This document shows positions 6,169 through 7,210 of a stretch of DNA of 7,210 bases, piece after piece. The stretch lies in assembly GCA_020721385.1 (NCBI GenBank), contig DYMW01000003.1, forward strand, positions 20,717 to 27,926, in the 5' to 3' direction. A program made the position numbers and the translations under genes. The DNA is from Sulfurovum sp. (GTDB lineage: Bacteria; Campylobacterota; Campylobacteria; Campylobacterales; Sulfurovaceae). The notes under the pieces are model-generated. The model was not told the origin of the DNA, made no database searches, and saw only the letters and a program-made list of their open reading frames with translations. How positions within the stretch are numbered: the first letter of the stretch is position 1; every line of letters starts with the position of its first letter.

Positions 6169-7210
6169 CTAGATTGCAGCAATGGTTTTGACTACTGCAA
6201 TACGTTCTGGTCTTTTTATTAACAAGCCATAGTACCACTTAATGGAGCTACGACCAGTTTCAGAGTACGGGTCTTCCGCAGTAATTTCGCCACCGGGCAT
6301 TTTGGTACGGATGGTGAATTTACCTGACTTACCATCAGTTTGGAAACCGATAGTAGTAAAGCTGTCATCACCAATGCACAGCATTGGGAATACATCATAC
6401 TTCTCAACACCGCCTACCATTGTAGAATGATAACCGGGGTTAGCAGTAGCTGTAGCACCTGCACCCTGCCAAGACAACATTTCTGGAACTAAGACAATAC
6501 GGAATGCGTCAATACTACCAATTTCACCATTGAGCACATTACCTGCATCTGCGTAGTGCTGTACAGGAATGAATGCAGCATTACCAAACATATCAGTCAT
6601 CATGCGTAGAGTGGGAACTAGTTCCGAACCAACAAACAAAACACGTCCAGCAGGGATGGTTTTGGTGTCGATCATACGAGAACCAGTAATGACAGTAGTG
6701 CTCTTGGGAGTACGGTTGTCAGTCAATACCTGATCAAGACGCATCAAGTTACGATAGCTCACCAAAGAGATAGGTACACCACCTACAACTTCACCTGTGA
6801 TTGTAGCGTTACTGGTTGCTGCACCAGCATAGACAGTAACACCTGCACCAGCTAACAAGTCTTTCTGCAACACTGCCTCAGTAAGTTGTACTGCACCATT
6901 CAGCAATTCACGGCTGAGGTGCTGCATCAACATGTCATCAGAGTCGAAATCCAAAGATTCTTGAGTGAACTCAGTAAAGATACCGAACTTGTGCAATGAG
7001 CCTTCACGAGTCAAACGAGTAAAGCCAACTCGATTCCCTTTACCTTCATAATCAAACGCTACTTTGATTACCGCTTTAGTGGCTTCAACTAAAGCTGCTG
7101 CATGTTGCCATGCAGAGGAGACTATATCATGGACTACAGTACTCAACTGCTGTAGTCCCTCACCTTTTCCACTACCAAACGCTTGTAGTGTACTCCCTTT
7201 AGGGATAGTC
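6169..7210 (-). CDS. Major capsid protein, N4 gp56 family (5' end beyond the right edge)
   Basis: The frame ends with TAG at 6171-6169 and stays open to the window edge, giving 346 visible residues. A TTG at 7146 can be read as a start, but 21 further in-frame codons (TIPKGSTLQAFGSGKGEGLQQ) precede it without a stop. The family protein of phage N4 is about 400 residues, so the real start lies outside. Family hallmarks, numbered from the TTG codon at 7146, are KGNRVGFTRLTREG (about 36-49), LFVGSELVPTLR (about 170-181), the Phe-Ile-Pro-Val segment with HYADAGNVLNGEIG and FRIVLVPEM (about 192-224), DVFPMLCIGDDSFTTIGFQ (about 251-269), KFTIRTKMPGG (about 276-286), and the C-terminal SIKWYYGLLIKRPERIAVVKT. 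The protein forms the icosahedral shell. It is the first gene of the visible operon, followed by a hairpin and the gp55-like gene, which suits high expression. This is the firmest family call in the window. Confidence 0.93.
   Translation of the reverse strand, partial: TIPKGSTLQAFGSGKGEGLQQLSTVVHDIVSSAWQHAAALVEATKAVIKVAFDYEGKGNRVGFTRLTREGSLHKFGIFTEFTQESLDFDSDDMLMQHLSRELLNGAVQLTEAVLQKDLLAGAGVTVYAGAATSNATITGEVVGGVPISLVSYRNLMRLDQVLTDNRTPKSTTVITGSRMIDTKTIPAGRVLFVGSELVPTLRMMTDMFGNAAFIPVQHYADAGNVLNGEIGSIDAFRIVLVPEMLSWQGAGATATANPGYHSTMVGGVEKYDVFPMLCIGDDSFTTIGFQTDGKSGKFTIRTKMPGGEITAEDPYSETGRSSIKWYYGLLIKRPERIAVVKTIAAI

Overview
This window is a piece of the virion-structural (late) module of a tailed phage with podovirus character, most likely an N4-like phage (Schitoviridae) or a relative that shares the N4 gp56 type of major capsid protein. 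All six genes lie on the minus strand, so transcription runs from the right edge to the left edge. They are packed tightly: gaps are at most 75 bases and one junction is a 1-base overlap. The host cannot be named from this sequence. The DNA is moderately AT-rich, and there is no tRNA, integrase, insertion sequence or CRISPR array.

In transcription order (right to left) the layout is as follows. (1) The major capsid protein covers 7210 to 6169 and runs off the right edge; its apparent TTG start at 7146 is internal. (2) A 195-residue protein that accompanies the capsid gene in N4-like phages covers 6099 to 5512. (3) A 599-residue helical virion protein covers 5436 to 3637, built around about eight tandem copies of a 28-residue repeat plus a separate 39-residue duplication. 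(4) An 879-residue virion protein covers 3637 to 998, with a conserved N-terminal region and a strongly hydrophobic, multi-spanning C-terminal region. (5) A 143-residue small virion protein covers 983 to 552. (6) The N-terminal 178 residues of a further helical protein cover 536 to 1 and run off the left edge.

Two short gaps carry RNA structure. Between genes 1 and 2 is a 9-bp stem capped by a GCAA tetraloop. Between genes 2 and 3 is a 12-bp stem followed by seven U residues, a good intrinsic terminator, which ends only a base before the next Shine-Dalgarno sequence. The simplest reading is that capsid and gp55-like mRNA is made in excess and that these hairpins reduce read-through into the lower-copy internal and ejected virion proteins. 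The terminator also has a competing upstream pairing.

Family calls come from recognising sequence patterns, not from a search. The capsid call is strong. The other proteins are recognisable as conserved phage virion families, but their functions (ejection, membrane channel, core) are inferences from composition and gene order. I see no defence system or clearly new pathway here. The most unusual items are the repeat architecture of the 599-residue protein and the possible terminator/antiterminator switch in front of it.
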